A stretch of DNA of 64,000 nucleotides, taken from the NCBI GenBank assembly GCA_958296105.1, contig OY282441.1, positions 2,911,001-2,975,000 on the forward strand, in the 5' to 3' direction. The notes under the pieces were generated by a model, which had not been told where the DNA came from, made no database searches, and saw only the letters and a program-made list of their open reading frames with translations. Every line of letters begins with the position of its first letter. The first letter of the stretch is position 1. This document shows, one piece after another, positions 26,465 to 35,125 of the stretch. A program made the translations under genes and the position numbers. The DNA comes from an uncultured Dehalococcoidia bacterium. GTDB taxonomy: Bacteria; Chloroflexota; Dehalococcoidia; Lucifugimonadales; UBA1123.

Positions 26465-27712
26465 TCAGATTAGCAGAGGTTGGGCGCGCTTGCGCGAGCA
26501 GTCTTCAGGCCACACCCTCACCGTCCCGTACTTGCCATCGAATCCGGGGACGACGTGGACGTCTCCGCAGCGGATTCTGCCCACCCCCTCCGCCAGCCGC
26601 TCGCCGTGTACGGGCAGAGCGCGAGCGACGTCCGCGAGCGGCGCGTTCAGCAGTATGTAAAGCTCGCTGCCGAGAGACTCCACGAGACGCATGTACGCCG
26701 ACGTGACCCGCTTCGCGCCGACTCCCACGCCCATCACTTCGGACAGCGCCTGTCGAAGCGATACCAGCGACCTGTACGGCGGACGCCCGCCGTCGGGCGT
26801 TTCGACCCGACCGACCGCGTCCCGTTGCGCAAGCTCCCCCACTCGCTGCGTCACCCCCAGCGTCAGCCCCTTGCCGCAGACCGGACACGCGCTCCCGTCG
26901 CGCGCCACGTCTTCCGGCGCGAGGCTGACGCCGCATCTGCGATGTCCCGAGTTGTGGTACTTGCCCTCTTCCGGGAACATCTCCACCGTGTAGGCGATGT
27001 GCTGAGACCTCAGCGCCTCCACCAGCCCGCCGTAGCTCGGCTCGCCTTCGAACACGGTCAGCTCGCGCGCCAGCTTGGGCAGCGAGTGAGCGTCCGAGAA
27101 CGACACGATCGCCATGTCGTCCAGATTCGGCACGCGCCAGCACATGGACGGATCGGCGGACAGGCCCGTCTCCACCGCCGCCACGTGCGCCGTCAGGTCT
27201 CCGAAGCACTCTTCGAGCGAGTCGAACCCGGACTTGGAGCCGAACACCCCGTACCAAGGAGTCCAGACGTGGGCGGGGATGACGAAGCAGCGAGGATCTG
27301 CGTCGAGCAGCATCGCGAGCATATCGCGCGGAGACATCCTGAGCGTGGGTCTGCCGTCGCCGTTCAGCTTCGCCCCGCGCGCTTCGAGAGCGCGGATGAT
27401 CTTCGCCACCGTATCGAGAGATGGCGCGAACGCCAGCACGTGGACGCGCCGCGCCCGTCCGCCCACCCGCGCCACACAGCTAAGCTCGCTGCCGAGTGCG
27501 AACTTCACCCCGCCATGCTCGTACAGCCCGTCGCCGCGCTCGACCAGCTTCGCCTTGGATTCCGAGAACCAGATCGGATGCGTGAAATCCGCCGACGCCA
27601 GCAGGTCCACGCCCTTGATCCGCGCCCACCGCGCCAGATTCTCGAAATTCAGCTCGCGGCTAGTGGCGTATGCGTATGACGAGTGTACGTGCAGGTCTGC
27701 CGAGTATGTCAT
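26465..27712 (-). CDS. PHP-domain endonuclease, EndoQ-like
   Basis: A 415-residue PHP-fold phosphoesterase. Metal-binding motifs in order are DLHVHSSYA, SADFTHP, GSELSC, PAHVWTPWYG and SFSDAHS. A zinc-finger-like segment follows (HRRCGVSL and ACPVCGKG), then a C-terminal domain. This arrangement matches EndoQ (TIGR00375-type), an endonuclease that nicks DNA 5' to deaminated bases in Thermococcales and some Bacillus. It is often mis-annotated as a helicase. It begins 7 nt after the PP-loop gene and so belongs, at least transcriptionally, to the ATPase/PP-loop cluster. Either repair or a nuclease effector role is possible. Confidence 0.82.
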   Translation of the reverse strand: MTYSADLHVHSSYAYATSRELNFENLARWARIKGVDLLASADFTHPIWFSESKAKLVERGDGLYEHGGVKFALGSELSCVARVGGRARRVHVLAFAPSLDTVAKIIRALEARGAKLNGDGRPTLRMSPRDMLAMLLDADPRCFVIPAHVWTPWYGVFGSKSGFDSLEECFGDLTAHVAAVETGLSADPSMCWRVPNLDDMAIVSFSDAHSLPKLARELTVFEGEPSYGGLVEALRSQHIAYTVEMFPEEGKYHNSGHRRCGVSLAPEDVARDGSACPVCGKGLTLGVTQRVGELAQRDAVGRVETPDGGRPPYRSLVSLRQALSEVMGVGVGAKRVTSAYMRLVESLGSELYILLNAPLADVARALPVHGERLAEGVGRIRCGDVHVVPGFDGKYGTVRVWPEDCSRKRAQPLLI

Positions 27713-27719
27713 AGTGGGA

Positions 27720-29351
27720 TCAGATGCCGCAGAGACCTTCGCACTCTTGTCGCATCACGTTGTCGTAGTCTATGGTGGAACTGAAGTCCACTTCGGCGAG
27801 CGGGACGCCTGATCCGTGTATGTACGCACTGTCTCCGTTGGCAGTGATGGCTTCCCTAACCTTCATGGAGTGGCGCAACGCCTCGTCAACCTCTACCGCC
27901 TCAATGAATGAGTCGGGGTAAGCCTCTTTGAGCCATTTCCACTCGGAATCACTCTTGTACGGACACCCCACGCAGGCGCTGCGAGGCAGGTATCTTCCGG
28001 GATAGTGATCCATAAACCAAGACATCAGTTGAGAACGAGACGCGCCTATCTCGATCAGCGGATATTTTTTGGTGATCCAAACATCGCGGCTGTCCTTTTG
28101 GCGCTCCATCTCGTCCGCGCTTATTCCCATCCACATTTCCACGTGAAGATGTTTGGGAACCACCTTGCCCCTAGGCACGCCCAACTTTTGACGAATCCAG
28201 CTTTGTATCGGCCTGATCTTGTAGTCGTCGGTGCATTGCCGCCGGGCGATGCTCCGCGCCCCATTCGGTCTGACCAGATGAGCGGGTATGCCAAGATACG
28301 GCTTTCCGTCCGGCTGCCGCCCATGCAGAAGATTCTCGCGTATATTGCCGGCGCTGACCGTTATCACGGGAAAGGACAACTCTCCCTTCAGCCATTCGAG
28401 ATGCTCATATACCGAAGGCGGCTCCCAGCCAGTGTCGGCGAACACAGCTACGTCGGGGCGAACCCCACCCGGAAGTTCCCTGCGCGACGCCATAAGCGCT
28501 AGGCAGGAAGACTGTACGCCCGCGCCCAAGTTCAAGACGCGAAAGGGTTCGCGGTTGCGTACCATCCTTCGATCCGCCACCATGTTTGAGTCGGACATGA
28601 TCTCCTCTACGTACCCTGCGATGACCTCGCGGAGCGCTGTTGTGGGCAGAGTGTCGAGAACGCGCGTTCCGCTCTCCAAGTTCAGCCACCTGAGCAATGC
28701 CCTGACCCCCTTTTCGGCGTTTATGCCCTTCGCCTCGTTCAGTAGCGCGCGGGTCAGTTCCGCAGCCATCAGGGGCGATCTGGTGAATTGGTCTTTCATA
28801 AGAAGATGCCACTGAGTGGGGTTGTTGGCGTAATGTTCCAGCGCCTGATGTTCGTCGAACGCGCCACCGGAAGCGCGCGCCGCCTTGAGAGCGGTATGAG
28901 CTATCCACCACGTTCTGGCGGCGGCATTCCGCATCCGAAACTCCTGGCCGCTGTCTGTGGCAAACCAGTGCGTCTTGACGTACCTTTCAAGATTGGTGTT
29001 CGACCTTCTGCGCCATCGCGCTATGGAGTAGGCATGTATTCTGAAGTGACACACCCACGCCCAGAGGTTTACGTCCATCGCCATTGCCGGCGTCACACCG
29101 ATGAGATTGTCATAGAAACTCAAAGCCTGAACATCCGCTCGGTTGGGCTGACCGCTTTCTACTGGCGTCAGGCTGATGGGTTGGATGGACCAAACGCCTT
29201 TCATTGGTTCGGCGTAAACGTCGAGTCCGTGAGCGCGCAAAAGCGCATCGAAGTCGGTGGACGGATTCAGATAAACTTCCGGCGACTCTTTCGAGATGGT
29301 TTCGAGCGCGTGGAGAGCTTCGTCCGTGAGCCGGAATACGTTGTGATTCAT
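27720..29351 (-). CDS. Two-domain protein: unknown N-terminal domain plus PP-loop (PAPS-reductase/DndC-like) domain
   Basis: A 543-residue protein. Residues 1-265 are mostly helical and resemble, in my reading, the DUF6339 type; this is not certain. Residues 270-543 are an adenine-nucleotide alpha-hydrolase (PP-loop) domain: LNLGAGVQSSCLALMA (275-290), FADTGWEPPSVYEHLEWL and VITVSAGNIR. Cys373, Cys460, Cys463 (SACVGCPY), Cys537 and Cys541 (CEGLC) could bind a 4Fe-4S cluster, as in DndC. Assimilatory PAPS reductase is unlikely given the fusion and context. It starts 3 nt after the 284-residue gene. It may activate a nucleotide or nucleic acid for modification. Confidence 0.75.
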   Translation of the reverse strand: MNHNVFRLTDEALHALETISKESPEVYLNPSTDFDALLRAHGLDVYAEPMKGVWSIQPISLTPVESGQPNRADVQALSFYDNLIGVTPAMAMDVNLWAWVCHFRIHAYSIARWRRRSNTNLERYVKTHWFATDSGQEFRMRNAAARTWWIAHTALKAARASGGAFDEHQALEHYANNPTQWHLLMKDQFTRSPLMAAELTRALLNEAKGINAEKGVRALLRWLNLESGTRVLDTLPTTALREVIAGYVEEIMSDSNMVADRRMVRNREPFRVLNLGAGVQSSCLALMASRRELPGGVRPDVAVFADTGWEPPSVYEHLEWLKGELSFPVITVSAGNIRENLLHGRQPDGKPYLGIPAHLVRPNGARSIARRQCTDDYKIRPIQSWIRQKLGVPRGKVVPKHLHVEMWMGISADEMERQKDSRDVWITKKYPLIEIGASRSQLMSWFMDHYPGRYLPRSACVGCPYKSDSEWKWLKEAYPDSFIEAVEVDEALRHSMKVREAITANGDSAYIHGSGVPLAEVDFSSTIDYDNVMRQECEGLCGI

Positions 29352-29354
29352 GGA

Positions 29355-30209
29355 TCAGTCCTCACCATCTTCGGAATCCGTGAACGCTATGAGCGCGCGG
29401 CCTATTGGGAACTCCAGGATTTTTTGCGCGTGAGAGAAAGCGTCGTCTCTGAGCGCTTCATCGCCCGGGTCTATGCCTTTCTTCCGGAGAGCGTTCTCTA
29501 GAACCACCGTCCACCGATAGCCCGGGTAATCGGGCAACGCTCTTATCGCTTCGGAGACGGTAGGCAGATACAGGGAAGAGAACAGCAGCGCCATTTCTCT
29601 GCTGTGAGGACTTTTCTGCCTAAGCGCTTCCACGCGCGCAGTGTCTTCTCTGGACAGCGCGATTCTGATGCGTTCGTTATCGAGGTCCACGGACATCCCC
29701 CCAACAGGGACTTTGTCATCGGCTACGAGGTCTATGACGGACGCGGCGTCGGCCTCCGCTTCCAGCGGCGTTCTGACCGTGACTCCCGCCGCGAGTATTC
29801 CGCCTTCCGCCACGGTAAATCCGTCGGGTACCGCTTCTCGAAATTCGGCGGCGTGTTCGTCGCTTGCGAATCCGCGCAGCTCATCCGTACTCACGATATA
29901 CGGTATGGACGACAGTTCTTTTGTGTAGTCGTCCGCGTCCAAGTCGTACAGAGTAGTCTCGAACGGAGACGGGATCACCACTCGCGCCGCAGTAGCGGGA
30001 CACGATACCACCAGCGCGTACTGCGCCCTCTTTTCAGAGACCAGACGCTTCAGAAACTCGCTGCCGCACTCGAAATGGATGCCGAGATTTATCTTGCGCT
30101 TGGCGGATAGTGTTCCTTCCAGCTTTACGCGGAAGTTTCTGTCGCCGTAGTCGTCCGTCCACCCCGCCAATAGCGGATATGGGAAGAGACGATTATTCCA
30201 ATGCATCAT
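29355..30209 (-). CDS. Unknown protein between the GHKL ATPase and PP-loop genes
   Basis: I do not recognise this 284-residue protein. It begins MMHWNNRLFPYPLLAGWTDD and has a beta-rich N-terminal half (FRVKLEG, KINLGIHFEC, YALVVSCPATAARVV, ETTLYDLDADDY). The acidic C-terminal half is helical (REMALLFSSLYLPTVSEAI, YRWTVVLENALRKKG). No signal peptide or membrane helix is visible. Its ATG overlaps the ATPase stop (ATGA) and it is followed after 3 nt by the PP-loop gene. Such coupling suggests a stoichiometric partner of the ATPase. Confidence 0.75.
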   Translation of the reverse strand: MMHWNNRLFPYPLLAGWTDDYGDRNFRVKLEGTLSAKRKINLGIHFECGSEFLKRLVSEKRAQYALVVSCPATAARVVIPSPFETTLYDLDADDYTKELSSIPYIVSTDELRGFASDEHAAEFREAVPDGFTVAEGGILAAGVTVRTPLEAEADAASVIDLVADDKVPVGGMSVDLDNERIRIALSREDTARVEALRQKSPHSREMALLFSSLYLPTVSEAIRALPDYPGYRWTVVLENALRKKGIDPGDEALRDDAFSHAQKILEFPIGRALIAFTDSEDGED

Positions 30210-32206
30210 GGCTGCTGCGCCTTCAGACTGCCGCGCGCGACTATCGCGCGATTGGCGATGCTTTCGCTGGTTTCGAGTCTTACTTTCAGACGACGGTTGG
30301 CGGGAGGGTTCGGGATCGAGATGCCGCCATCCTCATCGCAATCCAAAACCCGCCCATCGAGAGACGCGCTTGCGACTCTTACCGGCCCCATTCTCTCGCC
30401 CAGCTCCACTCCGGCGGGTCTCAGAGTGAGTGTTACGAGATCGGCGGGCTCGTCCAACTCGAAAGCTATCAGACACTCCCTTTCTCCAATCGCCATGAAA
30501 CGCGGGTTGCGAAGCCTTGCCCTAGGTTGCGAAACGTAATCCGGAGCGGGTGGATTTGGCTTGGGATCCGGGTCTGGACCGGGATGTGGGCCTGGGTCTG
30601 GACCGGGATGTGGGCCTGGGTCTGGACCGGGATGTGGGCCTGGGTCTGGACCGGGATGTGGGCCTGGGTCTGGACCGGGATGTGGGCCTGGGTCTGGACC
30701 GGGAATCCACCCGCCCTCTCCACCTTCTTCGTCGATAACTTCTTCGTCTTCCTCATCTTCATGTATGTCCACTATGTCCACGTCCGGGATATGGTTAGAA
30801 GGCCGCCTAACTTCAGTGCTGACAAGCTCTGTGTTTCCGGGCATATCGGGGTCGAATTCGTCCGGCAGAATCTCGCGCAATTCTCTAACGTTCGATTCCT
30901 CGTAACTCTTGCCTGTTCCGATCGCTTCGTCTATCGCGGCGCGAATGGAGCGGCGCGCGTCCGCGAAGGTTTTACTCGCATTTCTACGCGCTTTGGGGTC
31001 CTTGAGTCTCTCGGGCGAAACACCGTCATGGCTGGGAGTCTCCATTATCCGTGACCAGCTATCGCCTTCATCCGTATTGGGCGTGACCACTGCCGCGAAA
31101 TCAGGCCACAGAGCTCGACGTTGGGGCGACACGGGGTTGACTTTCGATTCACGGCTGTCGGAGATCAGCATGCCCATGCGGTTGACGTATGCCGTTCTTC
31201 TCGGCCCTTCGTTCAGCAGAAGGTACAGCTCCAAGTCGCCCAAATCCGATTCGCCCTGTATCGTCTTCCCCCTCTCGCAAATGGCGCGATGGTAGTAGTA
31301 GCTGTTAGGCTCTTTGTCGCCATAAAGCCGCTCGAAGTAGGAAGCGATGGTATCGCGCGTCACAGTCTCCGTCCCAGCGCCCCTGGATTTGATTTCTACC
31401 ACCAGAGCTTCGTTGTGAATCGCGTAGAAGAAGTTTTCCACTACGGCGCGGAGCATTTCGTCAATCCACTCCCTATTTCTGACGGTCTGCGGATCGAAGC
31501 CGAGAATGAACACACCTGTGCCGGGTTCGTCCAGCCGAAACTCATTCGGTAGCTCCGAGAGATTACTCACTTTCGGCCACTCCAAGAACCCGACGTGCTG
31601 CAAGTTTTGACGATTGTTTGGGGATGGGTGCGACATGAGGGTGGACTTGGCCTGCATCCTCTCCTGACGCCCTTTGCGGCCCGCGAGGTAGCGCGTAGAG
31701 TACAGCACGGCGCGAAGGGCGGATACGTTGAACACCGCGTTTTTGCCGATGCCGAACGAACCGCCGGCCGCCGCATTCTGCTTGTCCACTGCCCCTTCCT
31801 GCCGCACCAGCGCCTTCCACTTCCGTTCGCTGTTCAGACCGGTGGTTCCGGTATCCACCACCGAAAGCGTGCGGACGTTTTTGCGCAGCGATCTCTCCGC
31901 TTTCTTGTAAAACTGCCCAATCTGGGCATCGAGCTTGTCTCTGGTTACGCGCTCATGGCAGGCGCGCAGATGCTTGCCCAGCGTCATGCCATCGAAGAGG
32001 TCTCGATTGATCACACTCTCCGTGAACGTCACCTTCACGGGTTTTGTCAACCCTTCCAGCTTCGCGTCCAAGCTGTTCTGGATGGTCTCTCGCACGAGTT
32101 TCGAGATGGGATTGTCCGTGAAGAACTCGCTCGCTGAGTTCTGTACCACGTCGACGCCGCCACTCAGCGGCGGAAAGTTCCAAGTGGGCTTGCTATCTTT
32201 GCTCAA
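30206..32206 (-). CDS. GHKL/HSP90-type ATPase with repetitive linker
   Basis: A 666-residue protein with an N-terminal Bergerat-fold ATPase: N-box RETIQNSLDAK (Glu40, Asn44), G1 box VVDTGTTGLN (about 117-125) and G2 box GGSFGIGKNAVF (148-159). A middle domain (to about residue 470) resembles the transducer region of such ATPases. An acidic stretch and five perfect PGPDPGPH repeats plus flanks link to a short beta-rich C-terminal domain. The TTG start at 32206 is supported by AGGAGG 9 nt upstream. GHKL ATPases of this kind (for example MORC- or Tiamat-like) occur in anti-phage systems. Its overlap with the next gene argues for a complex. Confidence 0.85.
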   Translation of the reverse strand: MSKDSKPTWNFPPLSGGVDVVQNSASEFFTDNPISKLVRETIQNSLDAKLEGLTKPVKVTFTESVINRDLFDGMTLGKHLRACHERVTRDKLDAQIGQFYKKAERSLRKNVRTLSVVDTGTTGLNSERKWKALVRQEGAVDKQNAAAGGSFGIGKNAVFNVSALRAVLYSTRYLAGRKGRQERMQAKSTLMSHPSPNNRQNLQHVGFLEWPKVSNLSELPNEFRLDEPGTGVFILGFDPQTVRNREWIDEMLRAVVENFFYAIHNEALVVEIKSRGAGTETVTRDTIASYFERLYGDKEPNSYYYHRAICERGKTIQGESDLGDLELYLLLNEGPRRTAYVNRMGMLISDSRESKVNPVSPQRRALWPDFAAVVTPNTDEGDSWSRIMETPSHDGVSPERLKDPKARRNASKTFADARRSIRAAIDEAIGTGKSYEESNVRELREILPDEFDPDMPGNTELVSTEVRRPSNHIPDVDIVDIHEDEEDEEVIDEEGGEGGWIPGPDPGPHPGPDPGPHPGPDPGPHPGPDPGPHPGPDPGPHPGPDPDPKPNPPAPDYVSQPRARLRNPRFMAIGERECLIAFELDEPADLVTLTLRPAGVELGERMGPVRVASASLDGRVLDCDEDGGISIPNPPANRRLKVRLETSESIANRAIVARGSLKAQQP
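30571..30704. repeat. 24-bp coding minisatellite (five copies plus partial)
   Basis: Five identical 24-bp units (30571-30690) and part of a sixth lie inside the GHKL ATPase gene. They encode PGPDPGPH on the minus strand. Identity at DNA level, including wobble positions, shows recent expansion by slippage. Copy number probably varies between strains and sets linker length. Confidence 0.93.
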
Positions 32207-32241
32207 GGGACGTTTCCTCCTAATATGTTGGAACCCTGCAC

Positions 32242-32270
32242 ATACTATCCAGACATCTGAAATGCGTCAA
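32242..32270 (-). promoter_or_regulatory. Promoter of the ATPase/PP-loop/EndoQ cluster
   Basis: On the minus strand TTGACG (32270-32265) and TAGTAT (32247-32242) are 17 bp apart, followed by AGGAGG and the TTG start at 32206. The predicted leader is about 30 nt. Confidence 0.6.
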
Positions 32271-32400
32271 TCGGGGGGGCGGCGATTTCCGACAGCGCCT
32301 TAGCCAAACCTGATTCTCCAAACCCGCCCCCTTTTTAGTTTGACCGCTCTCTCTCCCCGTTCTACAATCCATCTCATACCAAGTCAGGAGTTGGCGCGAT

Positions 32401-33633
32401 ATGGACTTCGAGCCGCGTTATACCGCAGAGCAGCAGGCGTTTCGTCGCGAGGTCAAGAGCTGGCTGGCGGACAATCTGCCGGACGGCCTAGAGTTTCCGG
32501 CAGACTCCGAAGACCTCAGCTACGGCGGCTATCTCCAGCTGCGCGAGCTTGGACGGCGGCTCGGAAGCAAAGGCTGGCTGTGGCCCACCGCCCCAGCCGA
32601 GTACGGCGGCGGCGGACTGTCCATAGACCACGCCATCGTCATAGAGGAGGAGCTTGACGGCTTCGATCTCTCCCTTCCCCCATACTACGACAGCGGCGGA
32701 CGGCTCGGCGGCGCAAGCGTGCTTGTCTGGGGCAGCCAGGACCAGAAAGACCACTTCCTGCCGCCCATTTTCAGAGGAGAGGTTCGCACTTGGCAGCTGC
32801 TGACCGAGCCGGGCGCAGGCTCCGACCTCGCAGGCGTTCAGATGAGCGCCGTCAGAGACGGAGACGACTACGTTCTAAACGGTCAGAAAATCTATGTCGG
32901 AAGCTCGCACGGCGCCGAGATGCTGTGGACCATCGCGCGCACCGATCCGAACGGCGCGCGACACCACAACCTGAGCTGGTTCATGCTCCCGACTGACAGC
33001 GAGGGCATCACCATCCAGCCCATGGATCTTCTGATCACCAGCGGCGAGGGCGGCGCAGGCACCGGAACCAAGAACACCATCTTCTTCGATGATGTGCGCG
33101 TGCCGGCGTTCAACCTAATCGGCGGCGAGAACAGCGGCTGGCAGGTAGCCACCACCCATCTGGAGCTGGAACACGGCTCCGGCGGCGCAATCCGCCGCAA
33201 CCGCATGGTGGACAGGCTGTTCGAGTGCGCCGCGCAGCTGCGGCGAGGCGATGAGCCGCTCAGCGCCGACCCCGAGATCCAAGACCTGATGGTGGACGTG
33301 TTCGTCGAGGCGGAGATCTCGCGCCTGTTCGGACTGCGCAACTACTGGATGCGACACACCGGCCAGAAGATGGCGCACGAAGGCCCTCAGCACTCCCTCT
33401 ACCGCAAGCAGTCCGGGCTGAGAGCGGCAGAGACCATGCTCGAGGCTCTTGGCCCATACGCGCTGACCAACGATCCCAGATGGGATCTCTCTGATGGCCA
33501 CATGGAAGTGTTCCAGAGATCCAGCATAGTGGCGATGCACCCCGGCGGCACCGCCGAGATACAGAAAGTCATCATGGCGCGCCGCCTCGCCATAGGCCGC
33601 CAGACCAGAGAGCAGGCAGGAAGACTGGAGTAG
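32401..33633 (+). CDS. Acyl-CoA dehydrogenase, subunit/paralogue 1
   Basis: A 410-residue FAD-dependent acyl-CoA dehydrogenase. It has LLTEPGAGSDLAGVQMSA (FAD/substrate loop), a middle beta domain with FFDDVRVPAFNLIG, and the C-terminal helical domain. Where medium-chain enzymes carry the catalytic Glu in YEGT, this protein reads HPGGTAEIQ, so the base must lie elsewhere or on a partner. A second, shorter dehydrogenase gene lies 178 nt downstream. The pair resembles the heteromeric FadE/ChsE dehydrogenases of actinobacteria. Substrate unknown. Confidence 0.9.
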   Translation: MDFEPRYTAEQQAFRREVKSWLADNLPDGLEFPADSEDLSYGGYLQLRELGRRLGSKGWLWPTAPAEYGGGGLSIDHAIVIEEELDGFDLSLPPYYDSGGRLGGASVLVWGSQDQKDHFLPPIFRGEVRTWQLLTEPGAGSDLAGVQMSAVRDGDDYVLNGQKIYVGSSHGAEMLWTIARTDPNGARHHNLSWFMLPTDSEGITIQPMDLLITSGEGGAGTGTKNTIFFDDVRVPAFNLIGGENSGWQVATTHLELEHGSGGAIRRNRMVDRLFECAAQLRRGDEPLSADPEIQDLMVDVFVEAEISRLFGLRNYWMRHTGQKMAHEGPQHSLYRKQSGLRAAETMLEALGPYALTNDPRWDLSDGHMEVFQRSSIVAMHPGGTAEIQKVIMARRLAIGRQTREQAGRLE

Positions 33634-33655
33634 CCCGCCCCCCATCCAATATACC

Positions 33656-33752
33656 CCCTCTCCCTCGAAGGGAGAGGGTTGGGGTGAGGGTGAGAGCGTG
33701 AAGCCAAACCCGCCCCCATCCAACATACCCCCTCTCCCTCGAAGGGAGAGGG
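33656..33752. repeat. Two copies of a palindromic repeat between dehydrogenase genes
   Basis: Two identical palindromes (33656-33678 and 33730-33752) form a 10-bp stem CCCTCTCCCT / AGGGAGAGGG with loop CGA. Both are followed by TTGGGGTGAGGGTGAGA and preceded by similar CCGCCCCC-ATCCAA tracts. This is a REP-like family, also found inside the gene at 43586-46024. Confidence 0.9.
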
Positions 33753-33811
33753 TTGGGGTGAGGGTGAGAACCCCCTTCCTATATGGGAGAGGTGAACCCG
33801 AGGAGCGCTGA

Positions 33812-34930
33812 ATGGATCTGTCCCTAACAGAAGAGCAGCGCCTTCTCCGAAGCGCCGCGCGCGACTTCATGGAGCGCGAGGCGGCGAAGGAGGCGCTTCT
33901 GGAGTTCGAGCAGTCCGCCTTCGGCTGCTCCGACGAGGCTTGGCAGACCGCCGCCGACATCGGCTGGCTCGGAATGCTGGTGCCAGAAGAGTACGGCGGC
34001 TCCGGAAGCTCCCTGACGGATGCCGCAGTCGTCTACGAGCAGCTCGGCGCTGGCCCACTCTCCGGCCCCTTCTTCTCCTCCGGCGTTCTCGGCGCGCTCA
34101 CAGTGTACGAGGCGGGATCGGACGAGCAGCGCTCGCACTGGCTGCCCCGCATCGCCGGCGGACGCGAGATCGTCGCCCTTGCGCTCACAGAGCCTAGCTA
34201 CGGCTGGGAGCCGGAGCGCGTCAGGATGCGCGCCCAGCCCACCGACTCCGGCTACGTCATCAGCGGAACCAAGCTGTTCGTACACGACGCCACAGCCGCC
34301 ACCACGCTGATATGCGCCGTCCGATGCCGTGACAGCGAGGGCGTTACCCTTATGATGGTGGACGCGCGCGCCGCTGGCGTGACCGCCCGCCCGCTGACCG
34401 GCTTCATGGGCTGGGTCGGCGAGGTCACGTTCGAGGACGTGGAAGTTCCCGCCGACGCCGTGCTGGGCGAGGTCGGAGACGGATGGCGACCACTTCAGGC
34501 AGCCTTCCAGAAGGCGGCCCCCATCCTGTGCGCCTACAAGGTCGGCGGCGCGCAGTCCGTGTTCGATGTGACACTCGAATACTCGCGCTCGCGCATCCAG
34601 TTCGGCACGCCCATAGGCCGCTTCCAGCGCGTGCAGGATCACATCGTGGAGATGGTCAACCACCTGGACGCCGCGCGCTGGACGACCTACGAAGCGCTCT
34701 GGAAGCTAGACGCCGGCAGGAGCGACCCGACCAGCGTACATCTGGCGAAGGCGGTGGCGTCGGAGGGCTACTATCAGGCTTGCAACCACTCGCACGAGGT
34801 TCACGCCGGCATAGGCGTGGCGCGCGAGTACGGGCTGACCCTGCACACCCGAATGTCGAGGACGCTGTACCACTGCTTGGGCGACCCTCGCTTCCACCGC
34901 CGCCGCATCGCGCAGACACTCGGCTTCTAG
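33812..34930 (+). CDS. Acyl-CoA dehydrogenase, subunit/paralogue 2
   Basis: A 372-residue acyl-CoA dehydrogenase-fold protein (MDLSLTEEQRLLRSAARDF, then LTEPSYGWEPERV, FEDVEVPADAVLG, and C-terminal SRIQFGTPIGRFQRVQDHI). The C-terminus (LGDPRFHRRRIAQTLGF) lacks the usual catalytic-Glu motif. This fits a non-catalytic or co-catalytic partner in an alpha2beta2 dehydrogenase with the upstream gene. Its TAG stop overlaps the stop of the convergent small gene. Confidence 0.88.
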   Translation: MDLSLTEEQRLLRSAARDFMEREAAKEALLEFEQSAFGCSDEAWQTAADIGWLGMLVPEEYGGSGSSLTDAAVVYEQLGAGPLSGPFFSSGVLGALTVYEAGSDEQRSHWLPRIAGGREIVALALTEPSYGWEPERVRMRAQPTDSGYVISGTKLFVHDATAATTLICAVRCRDSEGVTLMMVDARAAGVTARPLTGFMGWVGEVTFEDVEVPADAVLGEVGDGWRPLQAAFQKAAPILCAYKVGGAQSVFDVTLEYSRSRIQFGTPIGRFQRVQDHIVEMVNHLDAARWTTYEALWKLDAGRSDPTSVHLAKAVASEGYYQACNHSHEVHAGIGVAREYGLTLHTRMSRTLYHCLGDPRFHRRRIAQTLGF

Positions 34931-35118
34931 CCCCTCATCCGCTGAAGCGCGAAGAACGCCAGTATCCCCACGGGAACGGCTACGATCACCGCGCCTAGCA
35001 CAACCACCATCGCCACGTCCCCGAGCCCCAGCACGGCGTGGATCTGGTCGTTGATCCAGCCCAGAAGCACAGGGTCTCCCGGCTCGCCGTGGTGCGCCGG
35101 AGCAGACAGCGGGAGCAT
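34927..35118 (-). CDS. Small single-span membrane protein
   Basis: A 63-residue protein with one strong hydrophobic helix (VAMVVVLGAVIVAVPVGIL) and a short basic tail (LQRMRG). It lies 7 nt downstream of the MFS transporter gene on the same strand and its stop overlaps the convergent dehydrogenase stop. I do not recognise it. It may be an accessory subunit of the transporter. Confidence 0.6.
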   Translation of the reverse strand: MLPLSAPAHHGEPGDPVLLGWINDQIHAVLGLGDVAMVVVLGAVIVAVPVGILAFFALQRMRG

Positions 35119-35125
35119 CGGCGCG

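Noticed and set aside
27720..29351. Assimilatory PAPS reductase
   Set aside because: The long N-terminal fusion, DndC-like cysteines, ATPase/nuclease neighbours and absence of sulfate-assimilation genes argue against it.
30550..30905. Collagen-like or glycine-rich protein on the plus strand
   Set aside because: Open only because of the 24-bp repeat; the opposite-strand GHKL ATPase frame is continuous through it and has motifs on both sides.
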